Assembly: GCA_029977705.1 (NCBI GenBank)
Contig: JAPOKJ010000006.1
Span: forward strand, 1-64,000
Length of the DNA stretch: 64,000 nt
Source of the DNA: Burkholderiales bacterium
GTDB taxonomy: Bacteria; Pseudomonadota; Gammaproteobacteria; Burkholderiales; Burkholderiaceae_E
Direction: 5' to 3'
Of this stretch, positions 1 to 8,269 are shown piece by piece. Position 1 is the stretch's first letter. Every line of letters starts with the position of its first letter. The notes beneath the pieces were generated by a model that saw only the letters and a program-made list of their open reading frames with translations, searched no databases and was not told where the DNA came from. The position numbers were made by a program, and so were the translations under genes.

Positions 1-54
1 GAGGGTGATGGTCAGGACACCATCGGCGATGTCGCATTGGATGTGCTCGGGCAT
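1..54 (-). CDS. Enoyl-CoA hydratase/isomerase family protein, N-terminal fragment
   Basis: Only the first 18 codons are inside the window; the gene continues past the left edge. The minus strand reads MPEHIQCDIADGVLTITL, which matches the usual opening of crotonase-fold proteins (a short beta strand followed by a GVxxITLNRP-type strand). A GGAG ribosome-binding site lies about 6-8 bases before the ATG. It is the last visible gene of the minus-strand operon Rieske alpha - beta - LivK - this gene, so a role in beta-oxidation of ring-derived CoA esters is plausible. The family call rests on the short N-terminus only. Confidence 0.55.
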   Translation of the reverse strand, partial: MPEHIQCDIADGVLTITL

Positions 55-145
55 GCAAGGCTCCAGGGTGGTCGAGCCATTGTCGCACCGCCCGGGCCTT
101 CGCGCAGCGCACAGGCCGCCCTGGCGAATCGGGGCGGCGACCGGG

Positions 146-1336
146 CTACATCTTGCACTCAGCCACAAACGCGTCCGGATGCTTCTCGAGAATCTTGCCC
201 ATGGTGCGGTTGGTGATGCGTCCCTTTGCATCGCGGTGAACGACGCGCAGGTAGTAGTCCTGGATCGGATAGTTGTTGCGGTTCAGCTTGACCGGACCCC
301 GCACACTGGCAAAGTCCATCGCCTTCAGGGCCTTGCGCAGGGCGTCCTTGTCCTCGATCCTGCCCTTGACCTTGGTGACGGCCGAATCGATCATCAGCGC
401 CGTGTCATAGCCTTGTGCGGCATACAGCGAGGGCAGCCGGCCATAGGCCTTCTCGAACTCGGCCACGAACTTCTTGTTGGCCTCGTTGGGCAGGTCGTGC
501 GCCCAGTGGCTGGAGTTGAAGGTGCCCAGCAAGGTGTTGCCGGTCGGCTTGAGGGTGTCCTCGTCGGCCGAGAAGCCCGGCAGCATCAGCTGCACGCTGC
601 CCGACAGCCCCGAGCCGGCGAACTGCTTGATGAAGTTGATGCCCATGCCGCCCGGCAGGAACACGAACAAGGCGTCCGGCTTTGCAGCGGCAATGGCGGC
701 GATCTCCGAGGCGTAGTCCAGTTGCCCCAGCGGGGTATAGATCTCGGCGGCAATCTTGCCCTTGTACAGACGCTTGAAGCCGGTGATCGATTCGCGGCCG
801 CCGGCATAGTTGGCGCCCAGCAGGTAGACGTTCTTGAAGCCGCGCTCACTGACATACTTGCCCATGGCCGCCGGGATGTCCTCGTTCTGCCAGCTCGAGA
901 CGAAGAAATTGGGATTGCACTTGGCGCCGGCGAACTCGGCCGGCCCGGTGTTCGGACTGATGTAGACCATGCTCGGCAGCACTTGCGGTACCACCGGCAG
1001 CAGCACGTTCGAGAACACCATGCCGGTCATCAGGTCGACCTTGTCCGATTGCATCAGCTTGGTGGCGGCCTGCAGTCCGACATCGGCCTTTTGCTGGTCA
1101 TCGGCCATCACCACCTCAACCGGCAGGTTGCCCATCTTGTTGCCGGCCAGCTTGATTGCCAGCATGAAGCCATCGCGGATATCCACGCCCAGCGCCGCGC
1201 CCGGACCGGACAGGGTGGACAGAAAGCCGATCTTGATCTTGTCGGCGGCCTGCGCCTGGGGCAGGGCGGCTGGCAACAGGCCCAGACAGGCGGCCAGCGT
1301 GAGCGGGCGGGTCAGGCGGAGGGAAAAGCGGCGCAT
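146..1336 (-). CDS. LivK-type ABC transporter substrate-binding protein
   Basis: Periplasmic binding protein of the branched-chain amino acid/amide (HAAT) type, 396 aa from the chosen ATG. A signal peptide (MRRFSLRLTRPLTLAAC..., cleavage after AQA) is followed by the typical KIKIGFLSTLSGPGA start of the mature protein. The ATG at 1336 has AGGAG about 7 bases upstream; an in-frame ATG 14 codons earlier lacks this. No LivHMGF permease or ATPase genes are present, so it is an orphan or works with permeases elsewhere. It lies 75 bases downstream of the oxygenase beta gene and before an enoyl-CoA hydratase. This suggests delivery of an aromatic or other organic acid, as many members of this family bind such acids. 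The ligand is unknown. Confidence 0.88.
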   Translation of the reverse strand: MRRFSLRLTRPLTLAACLGLLPAALPQAQAADKIKIGFLSTLSGPGAALGVDIRDGFMLAIKLAGNKMGNLPVEVVMADDQQKADVGLQAATKLMQSDKVDLMTGMVFSNVLLPVVPQVLPSMVYISPNTGPAEFAGAKCNPNFFVSSWQNEDIPAAMGKYVSERGFKNVYLLGANYAGGRESITGFKRLYKGKIAAEIYTPLGQLDYASEIAAIAAAKPDALFVFLPGGMGINFIKQFAGSGLSGSVQLMLPGFSADEDTLKPTGNTLLGTFNSSHWAHDLPNEANKKFVAEFEKAYGRLPSLYAAQGYDTALMIDSAVTKVKGRIEDKDALRKALKAMDFASVRGPVKLNRNNYPIQDYYLRVVHRDAKGRITNRTMGKILEKHPDAFVAECKM

Positions 1337-1411
1337 CGGAAACTCCTGTTCAGTCAAAGGGGGCCAGGTGGCATGCACCGGGCCGTCTTGGTTCGTTGGG
1401 TCGTGAGGGCC

Positions 1412-2233
1412 TCAGACCCAGACCTGCAATACGTAATCGAAGGGTGCCTGGCCATTGAACAGGTCGACCCGCTGCATCAGGATGCGAAAGCCGTCGGCGC
1501 GCTTGGCCAGGCGATGCCGGTAGGTGCCACCGAAATGGCGCACCGAGTCACGCCGCAGCTCCATCATGTGAAAGCGTGAGCGCACGGTGACTTCCTTGGC
1601 GGTCTCGCTCTCGATCACGATGTTGCCGACCAGATGGTTGGTGGCCCACATCGGTGCCTGCGACCAGGCATTGGGATGGGTGACCCGGCCCATGCGCACC
1701 CTCATCAGGTCCTTGTCCTCGGCAAAGATCGAGGGCTCGGATTCCCAGTCCTTCTGTTCGGGCAGGATCGGCATCCAGTAGATGCCCTCGTCGGCGAACA
1801 GGTCGATATAAGCCTGCCATTGCTGCTGGTCGAGCAGCTCGCTCTGGTGGTACAGGAATTGCTCCACCGCCTGGCGGGTGTTGGCAGCGGCTGCTGCGGC
1901 GTGCGCCACCTCGGCCTTGCGCAAGGCTGCCCTGGGCGAATGGTCGGCCGCAATGCGCTGGGCGCCAGTGTTGCCCCGGGCCACCCCGGCGGCCACGATC
2001 ACCTGGCCATGCACGCCGCGGCCCTTCTCGGCCACGACCTTGAGCTTCTGGCCGCCCACCGACGAGGCCCGCGCGACCGGCTTGGCGGCAGGTTTCGAGG
2101 CGGGCTTTGCAGCCGGTTTCAATGCCGGTCGTGCGGCAGATTTGGCAGCGGATTTTGCAGCAGATTTGGCAGCAGATTTGGCAGCCGGCTTCCTGGCTGC
2201 AGCCTTGGCAGCGAGTTTCTTTGCGGTGGCCAT
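1412..2233 (-). CDS. Ring-hydroxylating oxygenase beta subunit with histone-H1-like N-terminal tail
   Basis: 273 aa. Residues about 113-273 form a SnoaL/NTF2-like small subunit of Rieske ring-hydroxylating oxygenases: the LLDQQQWQAYIDLFADEGIYWMP opening and the QRVDLF...FDYVLQVWV ending are typical. The partner alpha subunit is immediately upstream; its TGA is one base before this ATG, and GGGAGCA serves as ribosome-binding site. Residues 2-57 are an Ala/Lys/Pro tail (AAKS and AAKP repeats) like bacterial histone-H1-like or AlgP-type proteins, and residues 58-112 are a poorly recognisable linker. Usual beta subunits are about 160-180 aa, so the first 110 residues are extra. The tail is in the same frame with no stop or obvious alternative start before it. 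The structural role of beta in the alpha3beta3 complex is family knowledge; the function of the tail is unknown. Confidence 0.85.
   Translation of the reverse strand: MATAKKLAAKAAARKPAAKSAAKSAAKSAAKSAARPALKPAAKPASKPAAKPVARASSVGGQKLKVVAEKGRGVHGQVIVAAGVARGNTGAQRIAADHSPRAALRKAEVAHAAAAAANTRQAVEQFLYHQSELLDQQQWQAYIDLFADEGIYWMPILPEQKDWESEPSIFAEDKDLMRVRMGRVTHPNAWSQAPMWATNHLVGNIVIESETAKEVTVRSRFHMMELRRDSVRHFGGTYRHRLAKRADGFRILMQRVDLFNGQAPFDYVLQVWV
2136..2183. repeat. Four tandem 12-bp units coding AAKS repeats
   Basis: Four consecutive 12-bp units (2136-2147, 2148-2159, 2160-2171, 2172-2183), three of them identical (GCAGATTTGGCA on the plus strand) and one differing at two positions. On the minus strand they encode Ala-Ala-Lys-Ser units of the tail of the oxygenase beta subunit. 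Because the period is four codons, copy-number change would alter tail length without breaking the frame. Confidence 0.9.
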
Positions 2234-2234
2234 C

Positions 2235-3569
2235 TCAGAGTGCTCCCGTCATGTATTGCACCCAGGCCTTGAACTGGCTTCGCATCACCGCCTCGGAGGT
2301 GCCCTTGTTGGAGTAGGTCACGCCGTTTTCTTCGGTATCGGTTCCCATGCCGCGATGGAAGCTGACCCATTCACCCCCCTTGGACTCCAGGCCCCACTGG
2401 CCCTTGGACCAGTTTTCGAGGTCATCGGCATTGATCATCGTGGCTGGCGAGTTGACCAGGTTGTAGTACCACAGGGAACGCTTGTAGATCGCATCAGGGG
2501 CGCCCTTGAGCCGGAAGTGCCAGATCTCGGAGAGGGTCTTGTTGGGAGCAATTGGCCGCAGGCAGCGCAACTGCTGCAGGGGTGACTGCACCGACAGATA
2601 GGGGTAGACCAGCACATGATGGATCGAGCGCGACAGGTACTCCTCCATCTTTTCCTTGCCATAGGCCTTCTCGAGCAGCGCCTCGTAGGCCTTGGTGTCG
2701 GGGTCCTGCGGGCGCAGGCCCATGTAGGCCTTCAGGATGCCGTGGCCCCTCGGAAAATTGAGTGTCTGCACCTCGTCCCACATCTCGAACGAGGAAGCAA
2801 AGGTGGACAGCATGTGGTAGTAGAGCGGCGCCTTGCCGTGCTTCTTGACCAGTTGCTGCTCGATGCGGCCTGCGGCAACGCCGGTGGACTGGTGGGTCAC
2901 CGAAGGGTGCAGGGCATCGAGCTGGTTCTCCATGAAGAACTTCCAGTTCGAGTGCTGGATCACCCGGTGACAGACCGGGACGGCCTCGACCTCGCCCACC
3001 GGCGAGCGGTCGCACATGTCATCGAAGGCGATCCTGGCTTCGCCGAGGAACTCGCGCAGGGAGGGGCCGGTAGGGCTGAGGCTGGCGAACACGAAGCCGC
3101 GGTAGGCATCGACCCGCTCGGCGCGCTTCATGCTGCAGTCCGGATTGTCGCGGCTCAGGCGGGTGCCGTCGTAGCCGCTGGCCAGCGGGATCGCCTTGAT
3201 CTTGCCGTCCAGGTGAAAGCTCCAGGCGTGATAGGAACACACCAGGCTCGAGCCGGTATTGCCCTTGGTGGCGCCGCACAGTTCGACCCCTCGGTGCGGG
3301 CAGCGGTTGTACAGCACATGGATCTGCATGTCCTTGTCGCGCACCATGACCATGGGCTGGCGACCGATCTGCATGGTGTAGAAATCGCCCGGCTTGGGTA
3401 CCTGCGACTCGTGTCCGCAGTACACCCAGATGCGCTCGAAGATGCGCTCGACCTCGAGATCGAAGAGGGCCTGGTCGGTATAGACGCTGCGGTGGACGCG
3501 GTCCGGCTCGACCAGGGCTCGGATGTGGTCCGCACCGATGGGCGGTGCGGAAAGGGACTGGGTGCTCAA
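2235..3569 (-). CDS. Rieske ring-hydroxylating oxygenase alpha subunit
   Basis: 444 aa. Rieske [2Fe-2S] ligands are C90/H92 (CPHRG) and C111/H114 (CSYHAW). The mononuclear iron site is ENQLDALHPSVTH, giving bridging D218 and ligands H221 and H226, with a later Asp near NADDLENW. I chose a TTG start at 3569 because CAGGAG lies 8 bases upstream and because all motif positions then coincide exactly with the second alpha subunit at 16251-17594. Upstream in-frame sequence is arginine-rich and unlike the family. The beta subunit follows after one base. Neither a ferredoxin nor a reductase gene is nearby. The substrate is probably an aromatic acid; this is inference from the family and the neighbouring CoA-pathway genes. 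Confidence 0.9.
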   Translation of the reverse strand: MSTQSLSAPPIGADHIRALVEPDRVHRSVYTDQALFDLEVERIFERIWVYCGHESQVPKPGDFYTMQIGRQPMVMVRDKDMQIHVLYNRCPHRGVELCGATKGNTGSSLVCSYHAWSFHLDGKIKAIPLASGYDGTRLSRDNPDCSMKRAERVDAYRGFVFASLSPTGPSLREFLGEARIAFDDMCDRSPVGEVEAVPVCHRVIQHSNWKFFMENQLDALHPSVTHQSTGVAAGRIEQQLVKKHGKAPLYYHMLSTFASSFEMWDEVQTLNFPRGHGILKAYMGLRPQDPDTKAYEALLEKAYGKEKMEEYLSRSIHHVLVYPYLSVQSPLQQLRCLRPIAPNKTLSEIWHFRLKGAPDAIYKRSLWYYNLVNSPATMINADDLENWSKGQWGLESKGGEWVSFHRGMGTDTEENGVTYSNKGTSEAVMRSQFKAWVQYMTGAL

Positions 3570-3858
3570 GAAGGGCTCCTGGGAGGCGCAATGGAAAGGC
3601 CGGCGTCGGGATGGCCTGCCATCCGGAATGCTCAAGAGCTTCAGCCTGCCGCCCAACCCGTTCGAGAACGACCTTAGCACGGGATTATTTGATTTTGCAA
3701 CCAATCAGGCCCGGTCGCAGGAACCCCGCTTTGTCGGCAATCCGACAGAGTCGGACCCGGCGCTGCACCATCGGGGCCCATGGCGCGATACTCTCGGCTT
3801 GCCTGCATTCGTCAAGCTTGCAGGAAAGCCAGACCAACAACATGCGGAGACAGGCGAG
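3570..3858. promoter_or_regulatory. Divergent intergenic region, oxygenase operon / sulfatase operon
   Basis: 289 bases between the TTG start of the alpha subunit and the ATG of the sulfatase. A short AT-rich patch at about 3677-3702, unlike its surroundings, is the likely site of a minus-strand promoter: TTGCAA, 17 bases, then CTAAGG, the last being a poor -10 match. No regulator gene is adjacent and no clear operator palindrome was seen. Confidence 0.35.
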
Positions 3859-6126
3859 ATGAGCCAGCAAGGTGCAGGACGGGAAGACTTCAAGGGGAAA
3901 GTGGGCACGACTGCCCGCGAGTCGGAACCCTGGTGGCCAGGGCGCCCGGAAGCGCCCGAAGGGGCACCCAATGTGCTGGTGATCGCGCTCGATGACACCG
4001 GCTTTGCGCACCTGGGCTGCTATGGGTCCGATATTGAAACACCCAACCTGGACCGGCTTGCCGCAGGAGGGCTGCGCTACACCAATTTTCATACCACCGC
4101 GCTGTGTTCGCCCACCCGTGCCTGCCTGCTCACGGGGCGCAACCACCACTCGGTGGGCATGCGATTTCTGAGCAATGTCGACACCGGCTTTTCCAACTGC
4201 CGCGGCCAGATCACGCCCAAGGCGGCGACCATTGCCGAGATGCTGCGCAGCACTGGCTACAACACCTTCGCACTGGGCAAGTGGCATCTGGCCAACATGC
4301 AGGATTGCACCGCTGCGGGCCCCTTCGACCAGTGGCCCCTGCAGCGTGGCTTTGACCGCTACTACGGGTTCCTGGGGGGCGCCACCGACCAGTTCTCCCC
4401 CGAGCTGACGGTCGACAATCACCCGATCGATCCGCCCAGCGACCCCGCCTATCACCTGTCCGAGGCCCTGGTGGACCAGGCCATGGGCATGATCACCGGC
4501 CAGCGCGCCTCGGGAGCCCAGCGACCCTTCTTCATGTACCTGGCCTTCGGCGCGACCCATTCTCCGCACCAGGCCCCCAAGGCCTGGCTCGACAAGTACA
4601 AGGGGCGCTACGACAAGGGCTGGGACCAGACCCGCGCCGAATGGTTTTCCCGCCAGCAGGCGATGGGCATCGTGCCCGAGGGCACGGTGCTGTCGCCGCG
4701 CAATCCCGGCGTGCCGGCCTGGGACAGCCTGGATGAGGACCGCCGTCGCCTGTACGCCCGCATGCAGGAGGCCTTTGCGGCCTTCCTGGACCACACCGAT
4801 GTGCAGATCGGTCGCCTGGTGGAGTTCCTGCGCAGCATCGGCAGTCTGGACAACACCCTGATCGTGTTCCTTTCCGACAATGGCGCGAGCCAGGAGGGCG
4901 GCCACGATGGCGTCACCAACGAGCTGGCCTATTTCAACCAGCTCAGCCAGAGCGCTGCCGACATGCTGCCGCAAATCGATGCGATCGGCGGGCCGAACCT
5001 GCTCAACAACTACCCCAAGGGCTGGGCACAGGTGGGCAATACGCCGCTGCGCTTTTACAAGCAGAACACCTACGAGGGCGGCATTCTCGACCCGATGATC
5101 GTGCACTGGCCGGCGCGCATCAGGCAGGGCGGGGGCATCCGTCACCAGTATCACCATGTCAGCGACATCACCCCAACCATCCTCGAGTGTGTCGGGATCC
5201 AGGCACCCCAGGTGTATGCGGGGGTGCCGCAATTGCCGATCGAGGGCACCAGCTTTGCCTACACCTTCGACGATGCCCAGGCGCCGCGCCGAAAGCCCGC
5301 CCAGTACTACGAGATGCTGGGCCATCGCGCCCTCTGGAAGGACGGCTGGAAGGCGGTCGCCCTGCACCGTCAGGGCGAGGATTTCGACAAGGATCGCTGG
5401 GCCCTCTATCACACCGATGTCGATTTTTCCGAGACCAGGGACCTGGCCGAGGCCGAGCCGCAAAAGCTGCAGCAGATGATTGCGGCCTGGTGGGCCGAGG
5501 CCGGTCGCTACAACGTGCTGCCGCTCGATGACCGGGGTGTCGAATTGTTCGTGCTGCGCAAGCCCGGCAAGCAGGCCAATCCGAGTGCGATCCGCTACCT
5601 GCCCGGCACCCCGCACATCGACCGCTTTGGCGTACCCGATACCCGCAACCGCTCGCACACCATCAGCGCGCGCATCGAGCGCAGCAGCACCACGCAGCAA
5701 GGTGCGCTGATTGCGAGCGGCTCGCGCGTGGGCGGCTACGCGCTCTATGTCCTGGACAACCGGCTGCACTACGTCTACAACCGGCTTGGCCAGATGCGCT
5801 GCATCCGCAGCAGCATCGAGTTGCCGGCCGGGCTGTGCGAACTGGCCGCGCGCTACGACAAGACGGTCGAGCATGAAGGCCGGGTCACCCTGCTGGTCAA
5901 TGGCCAGGAGGTGGGCAGCGGCGAGGTGGTCCAGATGCCCTGGCGCCAATCCTTCTACGGGCTCGATGTCGGCTCGGACCAGGGCTCGACGGTTTCCGAT
6001 GCCTATGCCGCCCCGTTTCGTTTCGAGGGACGCCTGCATCATGTCGACTTCCAGTTGGGCGATGACCGCAAGGACCTGAAAAAGGCCGCCAAGGTCGAGG
6101 CCCGCAACGCGGTGGCCGATCAATGA
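3859..6126 (+). CDS. Arylsulfatase, formylglycine type with C-terminal beta-sandwich
   Basis: 755 aa, alkaline-phosphatase-superfamily sulfatase. Metal-binding ALDDTGFAHLGCYG is at 43-55. The sulfatase signature LCSPTRACLLTGR places the formylglycine-forming cysteine at C83, and GKWHL follows. The catalytic domain covers roughly residues 35-540. The last 200 residues (SHTISARIE..., GYALYVLDNRLHYVYN..., HHVDFQLG) look like the ConA/LamG-like sandwich found in large AtsA-type arylsulfatases. There is no signal peptide, so it is probably cytoplasmic. The ATG at 3859 follows a GGAGACAGGCGAG stretch; an upstream open frame without family residues was ignored. The stop overlaps the next ATG (ATGA), so it is coupled to the Bug gene. 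It would hydrolyse an organic sulfate ester; the substrate is unknown. No formylglycine-generating enzyme is in the window. Confidence 0.93.
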   Translation: MSQQGAGREDFKGKVGTTARESEPWWPGRPEAPEGAPNVLVIALDDTGFAHLGCYGSDIETPNLDRLAAGGLRYTNFHTTALCSPTRACLLTGRNHHSVGMRFLSNVDTGFSNCRGQITPKAATIAEMLRSTGYNTFALGKWHLANMQDCTAAGPFDQWPLQRGFDRYYGFLGGATDQFSPELTVDNHPIDPPSDPAYHLSEALVDQAMGMITGQRASGAQRPFFMYLAFGATHSPHQAPKAWLDKYKGRYDKGWDQTRAEWFSRQQAMGIVPEGTVLSPRNPGVPAWDSLDEDRRRLYARMQEAFAAFLDHTDVQIGRLVEFLRSIGSLDNTLIVFLSDNGASQEGGHDGVTNELAYFNQLSQSAADMLPQIDAIGGPNLLNNYPKGWAQVGNTPLRFYKQNTYEGGILDPMIVHWPARIRQGGGIRHQYHHVSDITPTILECVGIQAPQVYAGVPQLPIEGTSFAYTFDDAQAPRRKPAQYYEMLGHRALWKDGWKAVALHRQGEDFDKDRWALYHTDVDFSETRDLAEAEPQKLQQMIAAWWAEAGRYNVLPLDDRGVELFVLRKPGKQANPSAIRYLPGTPHIDRFGVPDTRNRSHTISARIERSSTTQQGALIASGSRVGGYALYVLDNRLHYVYNRLGQMRCIRSSIELPAGLCELAARYDKTVEHEGRVTLLVNGQEVGSGEVVQMPWRQSFYGLDVGSDQGSTVSDAYAAPFRFEGRLHHVDFQLGDDRKDLKKAAKVEARNAVADQ

Positions 6127-7145
6127 GTCGGCTCGACCGGACAGGGCGGGTGGCCCTTCGGGCGCAGCGCCGCAGCCTGTTGCGCGGCTCGCTGGTTGCG
6201 CCGCTCGGCCTGGCGGGGGCTTTGCCGGCCTGGGCGCAGACGGCACCCTTCCCGGCCAAGGCGATGCAGTTCGTGGTGGGCTCGCCGGCCGGTGGTGGCG
6301 TCGATGTGACGGCGCGCAAGCTGGCCGACGGTGTGGGGGCGCTGCTCGGGCACAACATGCTGGTGGTCAACCGGCCCGGTGCGGCTGGCCTGCTGGCGGC
6401 CCAGGTGGTGTCCACCGCGCCGCCCGATGGTCATACCCTTGGCTACGTGCACTCCGGTCATTTGATCCTGCAGGCGATGGAGGGCAAGCCCGATCTGCCG
6501 CGTGACTTCTCACCGATCCTGCGCGTGACCGCCTCGCAATTCTGTATCGCGGTGGCCAGCGATTCGCCCTACCGCAGCCTGGGGGACCTTTTGTCAGCGA
6601 TGGCCCGCAATCCCGGCAAGCTGAACTATGGCGCAGGGGGCAATGGCTCGCCCGGCCACATTGCCTTCGAGAAGTTGGTGATGATGCGACCCGGCCTGGT
6701 CGCGGTGCAGATCCCGTTCAAGGGTGCCGTCGAGTCGGTGCTTGCTGTCGCGCAAAAGGAAATCGACTTTGTCTCCGGCCTGCTCTCCAGCGTGTTCGGT
6801 GTGGCCCGCTCCGGCAAGGTGCGCATCCTGGCCGTGACTGGCGCGCAGCGCTCGCCGACCCTGCCCGATGTGCCGACCGTGGCCGAGGCCGCGTCCCTGC
6901 CGGGCTACGAGTACATGGCCTGGGGAGGTGTGGCTGGCCCGGCGCGCATGGCCAGGGACCGGGTGCTCAAGCTGGAGGCGGCCTTTCGGCGCGTGGCCAG
7001 CAGCGAGGAGTTCCGCAAGTTCCTGTCCGAATCGGGCGGGCAGTCGGTGCTCAGCCAATCGCCAGCCAGCTTCGCGGCTGACATCCGCCGCGAACTGGCC
7101 GAGACCAGTGCCTTGATGAAGCGCCTGGGGTTGCAAAAAACCTGA
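6123..7145 (+). CDS. Bug family (TctC-like) tripartite tricarboxylate transporter binding protein
   Basis: 340 aa extracytoplasmic binding protein. A Tat-like leader (RRSLLRGSLVAPLGLAGALPAWAQ) precedes the mature PAKAMQFVVGSPAGGGVDVTARKLAD, the family's beta1-loop that contacts carboxylate ligands. The typical TGAQRSPTLPDVPTVAEA segment is also present. The start overlaps the sulfatase stop by four bases. There are no TctA/TctB membrane genes nearby, as is usual for the large Bug families of Burkholderiales. Its position in the sulfatase operon suggests capture of the sulfated substrate or its acid product, which is inference. Confidence 0.93.
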   Translation: MSRLDRTGRVALRAQRRSLLRGSLVAPLGLAGALPAWAQTAPFPAKAMQFVVGSPAGGGVDVTARKLADGVGALLGHNMLVVNRPGAAGLLAAQVVSTAPPDGHTLGYVHSGHLILQAMEGKPDLPRDFSPILRVTASQFCIAVASDSPYRSLGDLLSAMARNPGKLNYGAGGNGSPGHIAFEKLVMMRPGLVAVQIPFKGAVESVLAVAQKEIDFVSGLLSSVFGVARSGKVRILAVTGAQRSPTLPDVPTVAEAASLPGYEYMAWGGVAGPARMARDRVLKLEAAFRRVASSEEFRKFLSESGGQSVLSQSPASFAADIRRELAETSALMKRLGLQKT

Positions 7146-7156
7146 GGGAATTGGCC

Positions 7157-8095
7157 ATGAACGAAGCCAGCTGTTTCGAATTCCTGTTGCCGGCGTCCTC
7201 GCTCGATGCCCTGCGGGTGTCGCTGTCGGCGATCAGCGGCGAGTCGCTGCAGGCGCTCGATGAAAAGCCGCAGTCGCTCAGCCTGCATGTGCCCCTCGAC
7301 GCCGCGGTGACCACCTACGCCCACGAGTATGACGAGGCCTTTCCGATTCCGGGGCAACTGAGGATCGGTCCGCTCTGGGCCTCGCTGTGCTCATTCGAGC
7401 GTGTGGCCTTGTTGCGCCTGAGCGCCTCCAGCCCGGCCATGAGCATCCTGTTTCGCGACTCCGGCGCAGTGCAGCAGACCCTCAAGGCGCTGGCCCAGGA
7501 ATGGTCTGCGCTGGCCCTGTTCCTGGACAGCGGCGCGGCCCAGGTGCAGCAGTTGTGGCCGGGCGATGGGGCGGTGACGCTGCCCGCCGGGCAGGCGCTC
7601 ACCCCCCAGGCCCGTGCGGCCAGCTTGCTCGAGACGGTGACTGCCCAGGCGCCGCTGCGTCGCTTCGAGCTCGTCATCCCGGTGACCGAGGAGGATCGTC
7701 CCGAAGACAAGTTCAGCCACCATGTCAATAATGCGCGCTACGCGGTGTTCATCAACCGCACCCTGCAGCGCTGGTATGTGCCGATGGGACTGCGGGGCGC
7801 CTTGCCGGACTTTTCCGCGATGATGGCGCGCTCCGAGTACGACTTTCTCCACGAGGTCGCCGTGCCTGGCGAGGTGACCTGCCTGTTGCAGGTGTCCCGG
7901 GTCGGCCGCTCCAGTCTCGAGCACCGGGTCGAGATGTGGTCCACCGGGACCAGCGACGCGCGCCTGGTCGGGCGGGGCCGTCTGGTGCATGTGGGCATCG
8001 ATCGCCAGACGCGTAAGTCACGGCCCTGGCCGCCCGAGGTGCTGGCACTGTGCTGGCCAGCCAAGGCCGCCGGCTCGGCGCCACCCGTCGCCTGA
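7157..8095 (+). CDS. Hotdog-fold acyl-CoA thioesterase-like protein
   Basis: 312 aa. The C-terminal half (about 170-295) has a 4HBT-like hotdog pattern: RFELVIPVTEEDRPEDKFSHHVNNARYAVFINRTLQRWY, then a strand pair YDFLHEVAVPGEVTCLLQV and a LVGRGRLVHVGID strand. The HHVNNARY segment corresponds to the HxNNxxY region of acyl-CoA thioesterases. The N-terminal half (1-165) has no recognised signature; a second degenerate hotdog is possible. GAGGG 8 bases before the ATG at 7157 favours it over the TTG two codons earlier. It follows the Bug gene by 11 bases and would release an acid from a CoA thioester. Confidence 0.65.
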   Translation: MNEASCFEFLLPASSLDALRVSLSAISGESLQALDEKPQSLSLHVPLDAAVTTYAHEYDEAFPIPGQLRIGPLWASLCSFERVALLRLSASSPAMSILFRDSGAVQQTLKALAQEWSALALFLDSGAAQVQQLWPGDGAVTLPAGQALTPQARAASLLETVTAQAPLRRFELVIPVTEEDRPEDKFSHHVNNARYAVFINRTLQRWYVPMGLRGALPDFSAMMARSEYDFLHEVAVPGEVTCLLQVSRVGRSSLEHRVEMWSTGTSDARLVGRGRLVHVGIDRQTRKSRPWPPEVLALCWPAKAAGSAPPVA

Positions 8096-8269
8096 TCGGA
8101 CCCGCCACGCGCGGGGCCGGACCGCTTTTCGGGGTGCGGCCGCAGGGCGGGCAGGACTTTTCGCTACCATCGTTGCCAAAGGTGCGCCCCTGACCTGCTC
8201 GGGCGCCTTTCCCGCGTCCACGACCGGATCTGCCGATCGGCGCGGACATCATCCCCAAAGGAGCACATC

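Noticed and set aside
3685-6246. Very long open frame on the minus strand opposite the sulfatase gene
   Set aside because: It has no recognisable motifs and mirrors a clear plus-strand enzyme. Long antisense frames are common in this G+C-rich codon usage; the same applies to those opposite dnaE, mdtC and the acyl-CoA ligase.
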